A DNA stretch of 64,000 bases from Sciurus carolinensis (taxonomy: Eukaryota; Chordata; Mammalia; Rodentia; Sciuridae): contig NC_062227.1 of assembly GCF_902686445.1 (NCBI RefSeq), positions 16,654,178-16,718,177 of the forward strand, written 5' to 3'. The notes under the pieces are model-generated. The model saw only the letters and a program-made list of their open reading frames with translations. It did not search any database and was not told where the DNA came from. Both the position numbers and the translations under genes were made by a program. Positions 1 through 12,179 of the stretch are shown here, piece by piece; positions within the stretch are counted from its first letter, which is position 1; each line of letters begins with the position of its first letter.

Positions 1-3000
1 CATCAGTGTCCTTGCAAGTTCTTGGCCCTATTCTTTTTCTTCCAAGGTGCAGCTGATTAAAAGCATGCTGGTTTTACTTTTCTGGCACATGATGTACCTG
101 GGAAGACATTCCTTACACCACAGCACCTACAGCAAAGTATGGAAACTGCAACAAGTACAAATTGTAAATGCAACTCTAAATGATAGCTCTGGACAAAAAA
201 GGTCAGCACAACATCAGAAAATTAAACAAAATCATCTCTGTTAAAATACACAAAGAACACCCAATATTGGCAAAAGCAGAAAGTCAAAAACAGAAAATTT
301 AAAATGTGATAGGACTTACTGAGCAGGAGAAGCAGATCTAAATCTTTTCCAAAATTAAAAATTCATTCTTGTGCTGGCGATATAGCACATCAGGTAGAGT
401 GCCTGCCTCCCATGCTGGAGGCCCGGGTTCGAGTCCCCAGCATTGTGGGAATGTGGTAATAACAAAAATTCATTCTTTTCCTTTGTAATTTCTTATACCC
501 ATCCAAACATGCCACATAACTAATGTCCCTGATTTTATTCTTTCAAGGTGATCTCTTTCAAATAGAGTTTTTTCTGTCATTTCTTAACCTACAAAGCACA
601 ATCAAATAATACCCACAGCCATGGTAAAGACGAGATCACCACATCCCTCTTTGAATTCTGCACAACATCTCTTAAGAACATCCATCAAACTTAGCACAAA
701 CTTTAAAATGCTTCATTATTATTAATACCAGTTCATGAATGATACAGGGAAACCAAGCTTTAAACACATCACTGGCCCCCTGAATGATATCAGTAGAAGG
801 ATATATAGGTATACAGTAACAATTCATTCATTTCTTTAAAAAATAATATCTTCTCAATGCCAAGCACATCAAAATGAGAGAATGCAGGGCTAAGGACATC
901 TGTCTATTGTCTTCACTTCTTTTCCAGTTGACATTGAGGTTGACTTGGAAAATGCCCAACTGTCAAATTCCACTTCATTTGCAATGAGCCTGAGAATGTA
1001 TTCAGAAGACCACTGCTTTGTGAGGACAATGCTGAAGACATTTTGAAATTCATACTACAATAGCCTGGTGAGAATTTTCTTCTTCAAATACTTGCTGAGG
1101 AAATACCCACATCAACATATTCATGAGAAAGATATAACACATCTCTTCCTGATATATGTTTAATAACCAGGAATACCTACTAAAAAAAACCAGGTCACTG
1201 GTGAAGCACTGCTGACTGCAACCTTCTCTCCATGCTGAAAGATCTCATTGGAATGGGCTTCCCATTCAAATTGATACTTTTTCAACCATGTGGTATTCAC
1301 TTGGGTTGATAGATGCCAAAATGATGAGTCACTGCATGGTTGGTATTAACTGAAGAGGCTATTTAAGAAAGGAGACTGGATTAGTTTCCCATCTGACTCT
1401 GTAAAATACTTTTCAGTAAAAACCACCCCAAGGGTAAGCAAAACAACTGCATATGAATTTTTAATTTCACATTTGCAAACAAACCTACATGTTACCTATG
1501 CTGTATATCAAATTCCATAGTCCAATTGTGTATCATGAGTAAGTGATTTTTTTTCCTGCCTCTTTAAGCAGAAAAATGGTTGTAACTGAGCAAGGAGAAG
1601 AAAGTTGTCCCAGTGATCCATTGTGGCCTAGGGTAGGAGGAAAGGCAGGCCTACGTGGCAAACCTTATATGATCAGGATCTTATTATAAAAGGAGATTTT
1701 TGAGATCATTCACACCTGAATCCCATGACACTACAATCACAATCTACTCATTCCATTCTCAATCTTCTTATTTCTCCAGGTAAATTCCTTAGAAAAATTC
1801 AAACCTGAAGATATCTTGGCAAAATGCACAGCTCTATCTATGGGCTTGATCTTTCCTCTCAATTCAGGTATGCAGGAGATGAGGAAGGTGTTTCTCTTGG
1901 CCAATGACAATTTCCCTAAAATAGGAAAAGCATAAGTCACTTAGCCACACCAGATCTGTAAATATAAAAGGCAATGGAAGGGTTGATGGTTCACCCGGTA
2001 TGTGAATCCAAGAAAATTATTTGCCGGCAGAAAAATAAAATATATACTCATCCAAATTTCAAGCTTCTTGTAGATGTGCTTGCTGCAATTAATCCGAAGC
2101 TTCATTAGATTTAGATTAGATGTAGAAAATAATGTACAATGAACATGCATACATTCCTTTCAAAATTGTTTTCTATTGTTTTTGACACTTCTCAGAGAAA
2201 TGCTTTGCTTGGATTCCAGTTCTCCCATGATATGAGAGCAACAGAGGCCAGAAATCCAACATTCAGACTGGATGTGGCATCGGGCATGTTGGAATTGAAG
2301 GGTGAGGATTTTCAGGATGCAGTGGAAGCATGCAGTTTTTCTTACTCCCAAGTTGTGATTCTAGGCTTTGGGCATCATGGGTCTCAATGTGTGGAGACCC
2401 TGACATCCTGACTCAGCTGCAGATACCACACCTGATGTCACCAAAAGGCTGCATGACAGCAAAATGGCATCATGATTCACATGGCAAACAGAGATCCTTC
2501 AGGTCCTGGCCATTTCTGACCAAGATTCAAGAGAAGCATTGGCTCATCTGTCATGGTAAGAGGGAAAAGGGAGGTAATGAGGGCCCTGTTTTTCCACGTA
2601 ATGCGAAGGCAACATCTTTGCCCAAGAGAAGAGGATCCAGAGGGTGTTGGAGCAGCCTGCCTGTGGGTTTTGAGAGATCCAGGTCATTCCAGGACAAGTG
2701 CTTCCCCTGAATCCAAATGGCGTGCAGTGCCATCCAGAAATACTAGTTGGGGCTGGTCTTCTTTGGCCACATCAGGCCTCATGGCCATTGGGCACCCTGA
2801 CACTACTGCAGGCAATTAATCATACCAAATATACTGGACCAGGGAGGTAATGAGTGGTGCTGGAAAACTCATGGAAAACTCAACCAGCTTATTCTGGGTC
2901 ACAATTAGCAATGCCCTCTGAATTCATTCCTCCAGGTCTGGGTACATTGGGATTCTGGTGAGTCAGAAAACTGATGTAAGGTTCTAGCAGCCTCAAAGAA

Positions 3001-3914
3001 TGATGGCTATTGACAACTCAGAAAAGGGGAGTATGTGGTGCAAACCAGTAGATTATGTGATGATTGAATTGGGAAACATCACAGCAACTCTGGTGGGATG
3101 CCGCTTCTTTCTTAGAATGACCAAACAGGAGAGAGCTGGAACATGGGAAGTCTTACTTCTGGGTGGAAGTTGGTAGCTGTTGTGAACCCTAATGAGGAGA
3201 GGACAGAAGCGATCACTCACAAAGTGTGATCAAGGTCTGAAATGGGCTAGCAAAGGAAGAGAAATTTTCTGTGCTCACTTCACATTCCAAGAACCACCTA
3301 CTTTACTGATGCCTTACAACTAGGCTCCACACTGAAATTATCTTGGTATGAGTTTCCAAGGAGCCCTTCACTTAACTTTAAATGAAGAATAATCAGGCCA
3401 ATCTGTCTTAATATGAGGGTTCTTTCATTTGGAATCACTACTGCCTTTTTGACACAAGGTCCCTGGGATACTGTGAAGGATCTTTTTACCAGAACCTAGA
3501 GGATGCATACTACAGGCAAGTGTCACAGTCACTGCCACCGTCATACTCCAAAGAAGTGAAAATGCTGGATGAAACAAGTGCCAGATGTTGGTGTGATGAG
3601 AACAGCTTAACAGGGCATAATACCAAATTTGAACATGCATTACACTGAAATGTAGAAATTATTCAATTTCAAATATGAGCATTCAAAAAGAAATGTAGAA
3701 AGTACATTTTGGTGACACTAAGAGTACAAGGGTTTTGGAGATAAGAATCAAGTTAACTGAAGAGACACTAAGAATGCTGTCATTGTTAATAATTTCCCAA
3801 AAAGTTCCAGGATATATCTTCAGCTTCATAATCTCTACAAGTGTAGTGAGAAGTAATAGGGAGGTCATTGGGTGAGCAATGAAATTTACTGAAAAGTACT
3901 CAACTTGTAGAAAA
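1..3914. repeat. Tandem array unit 1 (~3.75 kb unknown unit)
   Basis: The window opens at a recognisable point of the unit (catcagtgtccttg...), and the same point returns at 3915. The ~3.9 kb between them aligns block by block with later units, with a SINE added at 371-463. Landmarks seen here and in other units are the block aatgagagaatgcagg near 875, the block cctgcctctttaagca near 1558, and caaatttcaagcttcttgta near 2054. No intact gene was recognised. Short open frames occur on both strands, but most are not kept across copies. The unit identity is unknown to me. Confidence 0.85.
357..477 (+). mobile_element. ID-type tRNA-derived SINE with target-site duplication
   Basis: A ~93 bp element at 371-463 is flanked by a perfect 14 bp direct repeat (aaaaattcattctt at 357-370 and 464-477). 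It carries a tRNA-like A box (about 383-402) and a B box (gggttcgagtcccc, about 425-438). This matches the rodent ID family derived from tRNA-Ala. The target duplication copies unit sequence that is single in other array units, so the SINE inserted after this unit formed. Family assignment is from recalled consensus features. Confidence 0.85.
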
Positions 3915-4322
3915 CATCAATGTCCTTGGAAATTCTTGGCCCTATCCAGTTTCTCCCAAGGTGGAGCTGATTAAAAAGATGCTGATTTCACTTTTTTGTC
4001 ACCTGACATATCTGGAATGGCATTCCTTAAACCACAGCACATACAGCCAAGTGTTTAAACTGAAACAAGTACAAATTTGTAAGTGCAAATCTGAATGCTG
4101 GCACTCAACATAAAAGTGCAGCACACCATCAAACAATCAAACAAAAAACATCTCTGTTAAAATACACAAAGAAAATCCAATATTGGTGAAAGCTGAAATT
4201 CAAAACCAGAAAATCGTAAATAACTGAAGATGTAATAGGACTTACTGAGCAGGAGTAGCAGATCTAAATTATGTCCAAAATTAAAAATCCATTCTTTTCT
4301 TTTGTAATTGCTTATACTCATC

Positions 4323-4678
4323 TGTTGTCAAATGTGAGTTGGACTCTCAGGAAGGGAGTGAGTGTGATGGTGCCCCTTAATTCAGACACCAGGAGCCAGG
4401 TTCTGTTATGCAGACTTGATTTATTCAGGAAGTGCAATAGTTTATATATGGAGTGAGAATCAATAATCTTAAAGAGATAGGCAGGCCACTGCTCAGGTTA
4501 CATGTTTACAATACCATACTTCGGGGAAGAGCAGACTTCTACTGGGTACCAGGAAGGCTCAAGAGGCATTGGGTCATCACAGAGTGTACTCATGTGACAT
4601 GAAGAGAGCCCAGTGTTCTGTGCTCAAGTCCAGTCCATACCTCGGATCCATGCCTGGTATACCCCAGGATTCTCCTTA
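4323..4678 (-). repeat. ERV A 3' LTR (356 bp)
   Basis: It has exactly the length of the copy at 17061-17416 and is about 93% identical by hand alignment. On the minus strand a TATA-like TATATAAA (plus 4441-4448) is followed closely by an AATAAA (plus 4420-4425). The left edge begins TG on the plus strand; the right edge reads TA where the partner LTR reads CA. Confidence 0.9.
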
Positions 4679-4700
4679 TTTCCCCCCTTTTTCTTTTTTG
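4679..4700 (-). promoter_or_regulatory. ERV A polypurine tract
   Basis: Directly upstream of the 3' LTR on the minus strand is a run of A and G (complement of the plus-strand tttccccccttttt block). This is the expected position and composition of the plus-strand DNA primer. Confidence 0.8.
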
Positions 4701-5436
4701 CCATCATAACCTGAGTTAATATGGTCTGTCTGGTTTCAATTTTTGAGGCTCTGTTACAAAGGCAGTGAATACATAGAAGTGATATTACAATGCCAGAAAG
4801 GGAAAGGCCAAATAGTGCAATATTTACAGGATCAAATATGGATGTGATTTTGTTCTATAATCATGTGAAGAAAGAAGCATTTAGTACAATTTGGGTTTCA
4901 TTGATTGACATGATCGCATGACTTAGTTTGAGTGTTAAGTTCTGAAACCAGGCATTCCAAGGACCCCTTAAATATGTGCTTAATTCTTGCCTCCACTCAG
5001 TCACATTGTCAAGTGTTGCCATAGTTTCACAAACATAGGGTAATGTGGGATTACATTGTAAATGCATTGTCATTTGCATGATATCCATTCTTTCATTTGT
5101 CAGATCCATTTGTTGCTGCAAATTTAGGATACCTGCTTGTACTAATTTATTAGTTTGGTGTTGAAGAGTGAAAGCTTCACTGACTCTAGTAGCCTGTGCA
5201 TTTAGCACTGCAGCATTAGCACTAGTTTGTATCAAGGCTATTGTGGCAGCAGTTGAAGCAGCTAGGGCAGCAAAAATAATACCTGCAAGCAATGCAATAA
5301 GTCCAAAATCTCTTTTAGCATGTATTAATTGTACATCTTTAGTAAGAACTATTGATTGAATAGAATGAGTATCATTTGATATCACTCAAATGTAAGGAGG
5401 TACTCTAGCTAACAATTCATTTGAAAACCCAGGAGA
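4700..5436 (-). pseudogene. env: ERV A env, transmembrane subunit (broken)
   Basis: The frame at 5385-4861 encodes a retroviral transmembrane subunit. A basic HAKR motif just before a hydrophobic Ala/Ile-rich stretch looks like the surface/transmembrane cleavage site followed by the fusion peptide. A helical, Gln-rich segment and two cysteines follow, then several N-glycosylation sites (NVT, NLT, NET, NAS). In the same frame, after two stop codons near 4861-4855, a membrane anchor with a Cys-rich cytoplasmic border and a Lys-rich tail continues to about 4690. Two further stops (around 5437 and 5388) separate it from the surface subunit. It is non-functional as read. The overall plan matches betaretroviral envelopes; this is inference from layout. 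Confidence 0.8.
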
Positions 5437-6332
5437 TCAACAATTGGTCAGGAAGCACTGTGTAGAATCATCAAAATATATAGACATATTGGTGGTTTGA
5501 TTAGAGACAATGAAATAAAAAGGATGGTGAACACAGAGAGGCACATTAAACATTTGTGAAGATGTTCCATTAAAATGAGTTCCATTGAGAAAAAGCGTAA
5601 CTCCTATATCTAAACATCTCTGCTGATTGCATAACAAATGAGTACCTAACAGTGAGGCACTTCCAGAAGAATTATAATACATTTTCTGTGAGCTTGGGGC
5701 AGGTTCTGAGGCATTTATTACTAAAGGTCTGGCAAAGGATGAAAGCTGCTGGGTAACTCTAAAAGGAGAGTGACTTTGCACACCTTGGCAGGGATGGATG
5801 TCTGCCAATGGTTTAATTCTGTTTTATTTTTAGTGGCATTGGCAGAAATCTGTGGGAAGACAGGCAAATCAGGGAAGGCATTTGTAGAACTATTCTTAGG
5901 TACAGAAGTTAATTTAACCAGTCTAAGACCTGTGATGTTTCCTATAGTATGATCTAGGAGAGTATCAGGGCATAAGCAGATCACTTGATCACACAGTGAG
6001 AGTTCAGAATTGTAGGAACAATTGGACAACTTCATGAATAGCCAACTGCCAGTAGTATTAACAGTAGTATTAAATTGAGTTTGATGAGGAGGTGCTGAAG
6101 TTGCAGGAATGCCTATGGAAGTATTAGAAGTTAAGATAGAAGGCAGGACTTCTGCATCTAAGCCTAATGACATCACCATGGATGGGTTGGGGATCCCAAT
6201 TATCATTGCACCAGTGCACTGTGAATTGGCAGTTATAATAGCATGCATTAGTAAAAACAAAGTGAATGGGGAAGTATCACCATCAGGAGCCGTTTGTTGA
6301 GCCTCCTCAGCTACCCTTTTTAATCCCCCCAA
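5437..6332 (-). pseudogene. env: ERV A env, surface subunit (frameshifted)
   Basis: Two overlapping minus-strand frames (6332-5721 and 5808-5437) form one surface-subunit reading, joined by a frameshift between about 5808 and 5760. A hydrophobic stretch near the start (FTLFLLMHAIITANS) looks like a signal peptide. At least ten Asn-X-Ser/Thr sites and spaced cysteines fit a secreted glycoprotein. The first listed codon is TTG, so the true initiator is not clear. It lies immediately upstream of the transmembrane part and downstream of the integrase fragment, the usual retroviral order. Confidence 0.75.
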
Positions 6333-6349
6333 GTTACAGGAGGTGCATG

Positions 6350-6960
6350 TTAACCTCTTTTCTTTTTTTGTTTTTCTTGTTGTGTTTTTTATGATTCTCC
6401 TTGTCTGGTTGAGAAACCCTCTGTGTTCTCAAGGCGAAGTCTCTTCAGTTCCTCCATTAGGGTTTGCAAACGTCTTTTCTTATTGTCCTCCATATGATGT
6501 AGCAGGTTTGATCAATGTGGCTGGTATCTAAATTGGTGTAGATTCACTTTCTGGGAAAACAAAAGCAAAATCTTGCCCCCGAGTTAGTAAAGGGTGAGGT
6601 TCACGAAGGTGATTTGATAGGGGTTTTTTCCAGTACACCAATGGCAGAGGAGTATTACTGGGAAAGGAACCCCAATGCTTTCCTTAGTGAACAGAATGTG
6701 ATTGAGCGTGTATGACAGGGGCATATGTGTTCCTCCTTCTCCCCCTTTTTCTTTCTGTAACAGTTTTTATGGTATGGTGTGTTCTTTCTACAATTCCTTG
6801 CCCTTTTGGATTGTATGGGATTCCTGTAATTACTTTGATATTCCAAGTAGATGCCCAACTTTTGAATTTGTTTGAGGTGTATGCAGGTCCATTGTCTGTT
6901 TTGATGGCCCAACTTTGGGGCAGTTCTTTATATTCCTAGGTGGTCAAAGTAGAATGCTCC
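6350..6960 (-). pseudogene. pol: ERV A pol remnant: integrase C-terminal part
   Basis: A minus-strand frame starting near 6925 reads the second part of an integrase core: the TDNGPAYTS motif carrying the second catalytic Asp, then [16 protein letters not shown] carrying the catalytic Glu. A C-terminal domain reading WKKPLSNHLREPHPLLTRG and more follows. One stop interrupts it near 6680. The N-terminal zinc domain and first catalytic Asp are missing; the sequence upstream is unrelated non-coding DNA. The same motifs in ERV B support a class II origin. Confidence 0.85.
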
Positions 6961-7950
6961 CCTCTGCAAGTTTATATAACTGCTGCAAGCCAAGAACTAG
7001 GACAAGAGATACCTTTAGGAGGAACTGAATGACCTGAATCCTCGTGAGTCTCTTGTTGAAAGTGGATCACAAACACTTAAGGACTGCAAGTATTATAAGG
7101 AAGAGTGTACAGGATAATCCTAACATTGTAGTAGGATTCAGCATATTAAGCAGGTTATTTTTAAAGTTGATAACACAGACTCTCCTGGGAGGGAAAAGGG
7201 GACCACAGCTGATGTTCTAAAGTCCCAAGAAGCAAGAGCATCTTACATCTTTTACAGGTTAAGGTCTCTTTTGTTCTCCAGTCTTGTGGGGGCCAGCAGG
7301 GCTCCAACTTCCAGAGGCAGATGGTTTTCATGGCCTCCATTTCCTCAATTTGACTGATCCCCTATTTCTGCATTAACTGCCTGTCCCCAATTCTGGCTTT
7401 CTCTTTTGCTTTAGGAACTCTTCACTGCTTTAAGGACAGGGGCTGATGACTGCTCTGGCTGCGTCGAGCTGGGAGGGGGCAGCGTGGAGCAAGCAGTTTG
7501 GAGTTCCCTTTTAAAAATCAGGTCAATTGAGGGGTCCAAGGTAGAAGTTTGGCTGGGGAAAAGCATGTTGTAAAGGCATTTGGGGGTAGGTGCTTCTATG
7601 AGAGCAGAACAGAAAGACATGAGTACTGAAATGAGATTAACACAAAACAAATGTTGCAGAATCTGGAACATGTCAATGAATATCATGAAGATGACAGAAG
7701 TCAATAATCCCTCACCAGGAGGTAGAAGAAGGTCTGTAGGCCTTAAACTGACTAAAAATTTCTGACTCCGGCAGTTTCTCTAGATAATTATTAGGCACCT
7801 TTGTCTAAGAATATCTCTTTTGTAGCTTCCAATCTTTATTCTAGTATGCTAACACAAGAGTATTACTTAAATTGCATTTAAGTATTGCTTCTTTAAGACT
7901 CTTTAATGTAGTACAATACTCTTAACAGTTGTTGTTTAACCATAATTGTA
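6961..7950. other. ERV A internal non-coding stretch, left of the L1
   Basis: About 1 kb between the integrase fragment and the L1 insertion. Read on the minus strand it continues the AT-rich stretch at 14691-15822 across the L1. I recognise no protease or reverse transcriptase coding sequence in it. A ~97-codon minus-strand open frame (7704-7411) has no family I can name. The join to integrase near 6960 may be a recombination point. Confidence 0.5.
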
Positions 7951-8059
7951 TAAACCTTAATTTTATTTTTTTTCTCTCTCTTTTTTTTTATTGTAAACAA
8001 ATGGGATACATGTTGTTTCTCTGTTTGTACATGGCGTAAAGGCATACCATTTGTGTAAT

Positions 8060-8236
8060 CATAAATTTACATAGGGTAATGTTGTTTGATTCATTCTGTT
8101 ATTTTTTTCACTTGCCCCCACCCCTCCCATCCCTCTTTTCCCTCTATACAGTCCTTCCTTCCTCCATTCTTGCCCCCCTCCCTAACCCTAACTCTAACCC
8201 TAACACTAGCCCCTCCTACCCCCCCATTATGTGTCA
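8060..8236 (-). repeat. L1 3' UTR with telomere-like motif and pyrimidine-rich tract
   Basis: The plus strand reads a C/T-rich tract followed by several CCCTAA-like units at about 8179-8210. The plus-strand L1 at 36.7 kb has the mirror-image TTAGGG-like units in the same place, so this belongs to the L1 family rather than to a telomere. Confidence 0.8.
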
Positions 8237-11200
8237 TCATCCACTTATTAGCGATATCATTCTTCCTTTGGTTTTTTGAGATTGGCTAATCTTACTTAGC
8301 ATGATATTCTCCAGTTTCATCCACTTGCCTGCAAATGCCAAAATTTTATTATTCTTTATGGCTGAGTAATATCCCATTGTATATATATATATATACCACA
8401 GTTTCTTTATCCATTCATCAATTGAAGGACATCTAGGTTGGTTCCACAAACTGGCTATTGTGAACTGAGCAGTTATGAACATTGATGTGGCTGTATCTCT
8501 GTAATATGCTGATTTTAAGCCCTTTGGGTATAGGCCAAGGAGTGGGATAGCTGGGTCAAATGGTGGTTCCATTCCAAGTTTTCTAAGGAGTCTCCACACT
8601 GCTTTCCAGAGTGGCTGCACTAATTTGCAACCCCACCAGCAATGTATGAGTGTACCTTTCTCCCCACATCCTCGCCAACACCTGTTGTTGCTTGTATTCT
8701 TGATAATCGCCATTCTAATTGGGGTGAGATGGAATCTTAGGGTGGTTTTGATTTGCATTTCTCTTATTACTAGAGATGTTGAACATTTTTCCATATGTTT
8801 GTTGATTGCTTGTACATCTTCTTCTGTGAAGTGTCTATTCATTTCCTTAGCCCATTTGTCGATTGGATTATTTGCATTCTCGGTGTAGAGTTTTTTGAGT
8901 TCTTTATACATTCTGGAGATTAGTGCTCTATCTGAAGTATGATTGGCAAATATTTTCTCCCACTCTGTAGGCTCTTTCTTTGCGTTGCTGATAGTTTCCT
9001 TTGCTGAGAGAAAGCTTTTTAGTTTGAATCTATCCCAGTTATTGATTCTTGCTTTTATTTCTTGTGCTATGGGAGTCCTGTTGAGGAAGTCTGGTCCTAA
9101 GCTGACATGTTGAAGCTCTGGACCTACTTTTTCTTCTATAAGATGCAAGGTCTCTGGTCTGATTCCGAGGTTCTTAATCCATTTTGAGTTTAGTTTCGTG
9201 CATGGTGAGAGATATGGGTTTAGTTTCATTCTGTTGCATATGGATTTCCAATTCTCCCAGCACCATTTGTTGAAGAGGCTATCTTTTCTCCATTGCATAT
9301 TTTTGGCCCCTTTGTCTAGTATGAGAAAATTGTATTTATTTGGGTTTGTGTCTGTGTCCTCTATTCTGTACCATTGATCCACCTTTCTATTTTGGTACCA
9401 ATACCATGTCGTTTTTGTTACTATTGCTTTGTAGTAGAGTTGAAGATCTGGTATTGCGATACCCCTGCTTCACTCTTTCTGCCAAGGATTGCTTTAGATA
9501 TTCTGGGTTTTTTATTCTTCCAGATGACTTTCATAATTTCTTGCTCTATTTCTGTAAGGTACATCATTGGGATTTTAATTGGAATTGCATTGAATCCGTA
9601 TAGTACGTTTGGTAGTATGGCCATTTTGACAATATTAATTCTTCCTATCCAAGAACATGGGAGATCTTTCCATCTTCTGAGGTTTTCGTTAATTTCTTTC
9701 TTTAGTGTTCTGTAGTTCTCATTGTAGATGTCTTTCACCTCTTTTGTGAGATTGATTCCCAAGTATTTTATTTTTTTCGATGCTATTGTGAATGGGGTAG
9801 TTTTCCTAATTTCTCTTTCTGAAGATTCATGACTTATGTATAAAAATGCCTTAGATTTATGTGCATTGATCTTATATCCTGCTACTTTACTGAATTCACT
9901 TATGAGATCTAAAAGTTTTCTGGTGGAATTTCCTGGTTCCTCTAAGTATATAATCATATCAACAGCAAACAGGGATAGTTTGAGTTCTTCTTTTCCTATT
10001 TGTATCCCTTTAAATTCTTTGGTCTGTCTAATTGCTCTGACTAGACTTTCAAGGATGATGTTGAATAGAAGTGGTGAAAGAGGGCATCCCTGCCTTGTTC
10101 CAGTTTTAGGGGGAATGCTTTCAGTTTTTCACCATTTAAAATTAAATTAGCCATGGGCTTAGCATAAATGGCCTTTACAATATTAAGGAATGTTCCCACT
10201 ATCCCTATTTTTTCTAGTGTTTTGAGCATGAAGGGGTGCTGTATTTTATCAAATGCTTTTTCTGCATCTATTGAAATAATCATGTGATTCTTGACTTTAA
10301 GTCTATTGATATGGTGAATGACATTTATTGATTTCCTGATGTTGAACCAACCTTGCATCACTGGGATGAAACCCACTTGATCATGGTGCACTATCTTTTT
10401 AATATGTTTTTGTATGCGATTTGCTAAAATTTTGTTGAGAATTTTTGTGTCAATGTTCATTAAGGATATTGGTCTGAAAATTTCTTTCCTCCATGTGTCT
10501 CTGTCTGGTTTAGGTATAAGGGTAATATTGGCTTCATAGAATGAGTTTGGGAGGGTTCCCTCCTCTTCTATTTTATGGAATACTTTGAGAATTATTGGAA
10601 TGAACTCTTCTTTAAAGGTTCTGTAGAACTCGGCTGAGAACCCATCTGGTCCTGGACTTTTCTTAGTTGGTAGGCTTTTGATGACTTCTCCTATTTCATT
10701 ACTTGAAATTGGTCTATTTAAATTGTGTATGTCCTCCTCGTTCAGTGTAGGGAATTCATATGTCTCTAGAAACCTGTTGATGTCTTCGAAATTTTCTATT
10801 TTGTTGGAGTATAGATTTTCAAAATAGCTTCTAATTATGTTTTGTATTTCAGTCGTGTCTGTTGTGATATTTCCTTGTTCATTCCGAATTTTAGTAATTT
10901 GGGTTTTCTCTCGTCTTCTCTTTGTTAGTGTGGCTAAAGGTTTATCAATTTTGTTTATTTTTTCAAAGAACCAACTATTTATTTTGTCAATTTTTTGTAT
11001 TGTTTCTTTTGTTTCAATTTCATTGATTTCAGCTCTGAGTTTAACTATTTCCTGTCTTCTACTACTTTTGGTGTTGGTCTGTTCTTCTTTTTCTAGGGCT
11101 TTGAGCTGTAGTGTTAGGTTGTTTATTTGTTGAGTTTTACTTCTTTTATTGAATGCGCTCCATGAAATAAATTTTCCTCTAAGTACTGCTTTCATAGCGT

Positions 11201-12063
11201 CCCAGAGATTTTGATATGATGTTTCTTTGTTCTCATTGACCTCTAAGAATTTTTTAATTTCCTTCCTAATATCTTCTGTTATCCATTCATCATATAATAG
11301 CATATTGTTTAATCTCCAGGTGTTGGAGTAGTTTGTTTTTTACTCTTTCATTTATTTCTAACTTCAGTCCATTATGATCTGATAGAATACAAGGTAGTGT
11401 GTCTATCTTCTTGTATTTGCTGACATTAGTTTTGTGGCATAATATATGGTCTATTTTAGAGAAGGATTCATGTGCTGCTGAGAAGAAAGTGTATTCGCGC
11501 TTGGTTGGATGGTATATTCTATAAATGTCTGTTAAGTCTAAATTATTGATTGTGTTATTGAGATCTACAGTTTCTTTGTTCAATTTTTGTTTGGAAGATC
11601 TGTCCAGTGGTGAGAGAGGCGTGTTAAAATCACCTAGTATTATTGTGTTACAGTCTATTTGGTTTCTAAAATTGAGAAGGATTTGTTTGACATACATGGA
11701 TTAGTCACTGTTTGGGGCATAGATGTTTATGATTGTTATATCTTGCTGATTTATGCTTCCCTTAAGCAGTATGAAATGTCCTTCTTTATCCCTTCTGACT
11801 AACTTTGGCTTGAAGTCCACATTATCGGAAATGAGGATGGATACTCCAGCTTTTTTGCTGAGTCCATGTGCATGGTATGTTTTTCCCCATCCTTTCACCT
11901 TTAGTCTATGGGTATCTCTTTCTATGAGGTGAGTCTCTTGCAGGCAACATATTGTTGGATCTTTCTTTTTAATCCAATCTGCCAGTCTATGTCTTTTGAT
12001 TGATGAATTCAGGCCATTAACATTCAGGGTTATTATTGAGATATGATTTGTATTCCCGGTCAT
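8237..12063 (-). pseudogene. LINE-1 ORF2 (endonuclease-reverse transcriptase), disrupted
   Basis: Begins with an ATG at 12063. The N-terminal endonuclease is readable (NVNGLN, LQETH, DFNTPL, SDHNGL) but has a stop just after the NIYAPNSD segment near 11701. The frame shifts near 11300. The reverse transcriptase then runs to a second frameshift near 10120, with the motif KSPGPDG near 10650. The catalytic box reads FAVD at 9958-9969 instead of FADD, so an essential aspartate is lost. A third frameshift lies near 9420, and the C-terminal part (9382-8237) ends with the Cys-rich motif CWRGCGEKG...HCWWGC. In an intact L1 this protein nicks DNA and primes reverse transcription; this copy cannot. Confidence 0.95.
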
Positions 12064-12179
12064 TTGGTTTATTTTTTAAATTCTATTTATTTATTTATTT
12101 TTTCGACACACCTTGGTTACTCCTTTATTTGACAGTTCCTTTAGGATTATTCCTCCCTTTGCTGATTTGCTTCTTTGTT

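Noticed and set aside
2139..2819. Overlapping plus-strand frames in array unit 1 as a gene
   Set aside because: The frames are short, overlap each other and are not kept at equivalent positions in the other units.
8160..8215. Interstitial telomere or chromosome-fusion scar
   Set aside because: The motif sits inside an L1 3' UTR, and an unrelated L1 copy at 36.7 kb has it in the same place and opposite orientation.
8237..9382. 381-codon minus-strand frame as a host gene
   Set aside because: It is the C-terminal part of LINE-1 ORF2, with the typical Cys-rich end, inside an L1 bounded by a target duplication.
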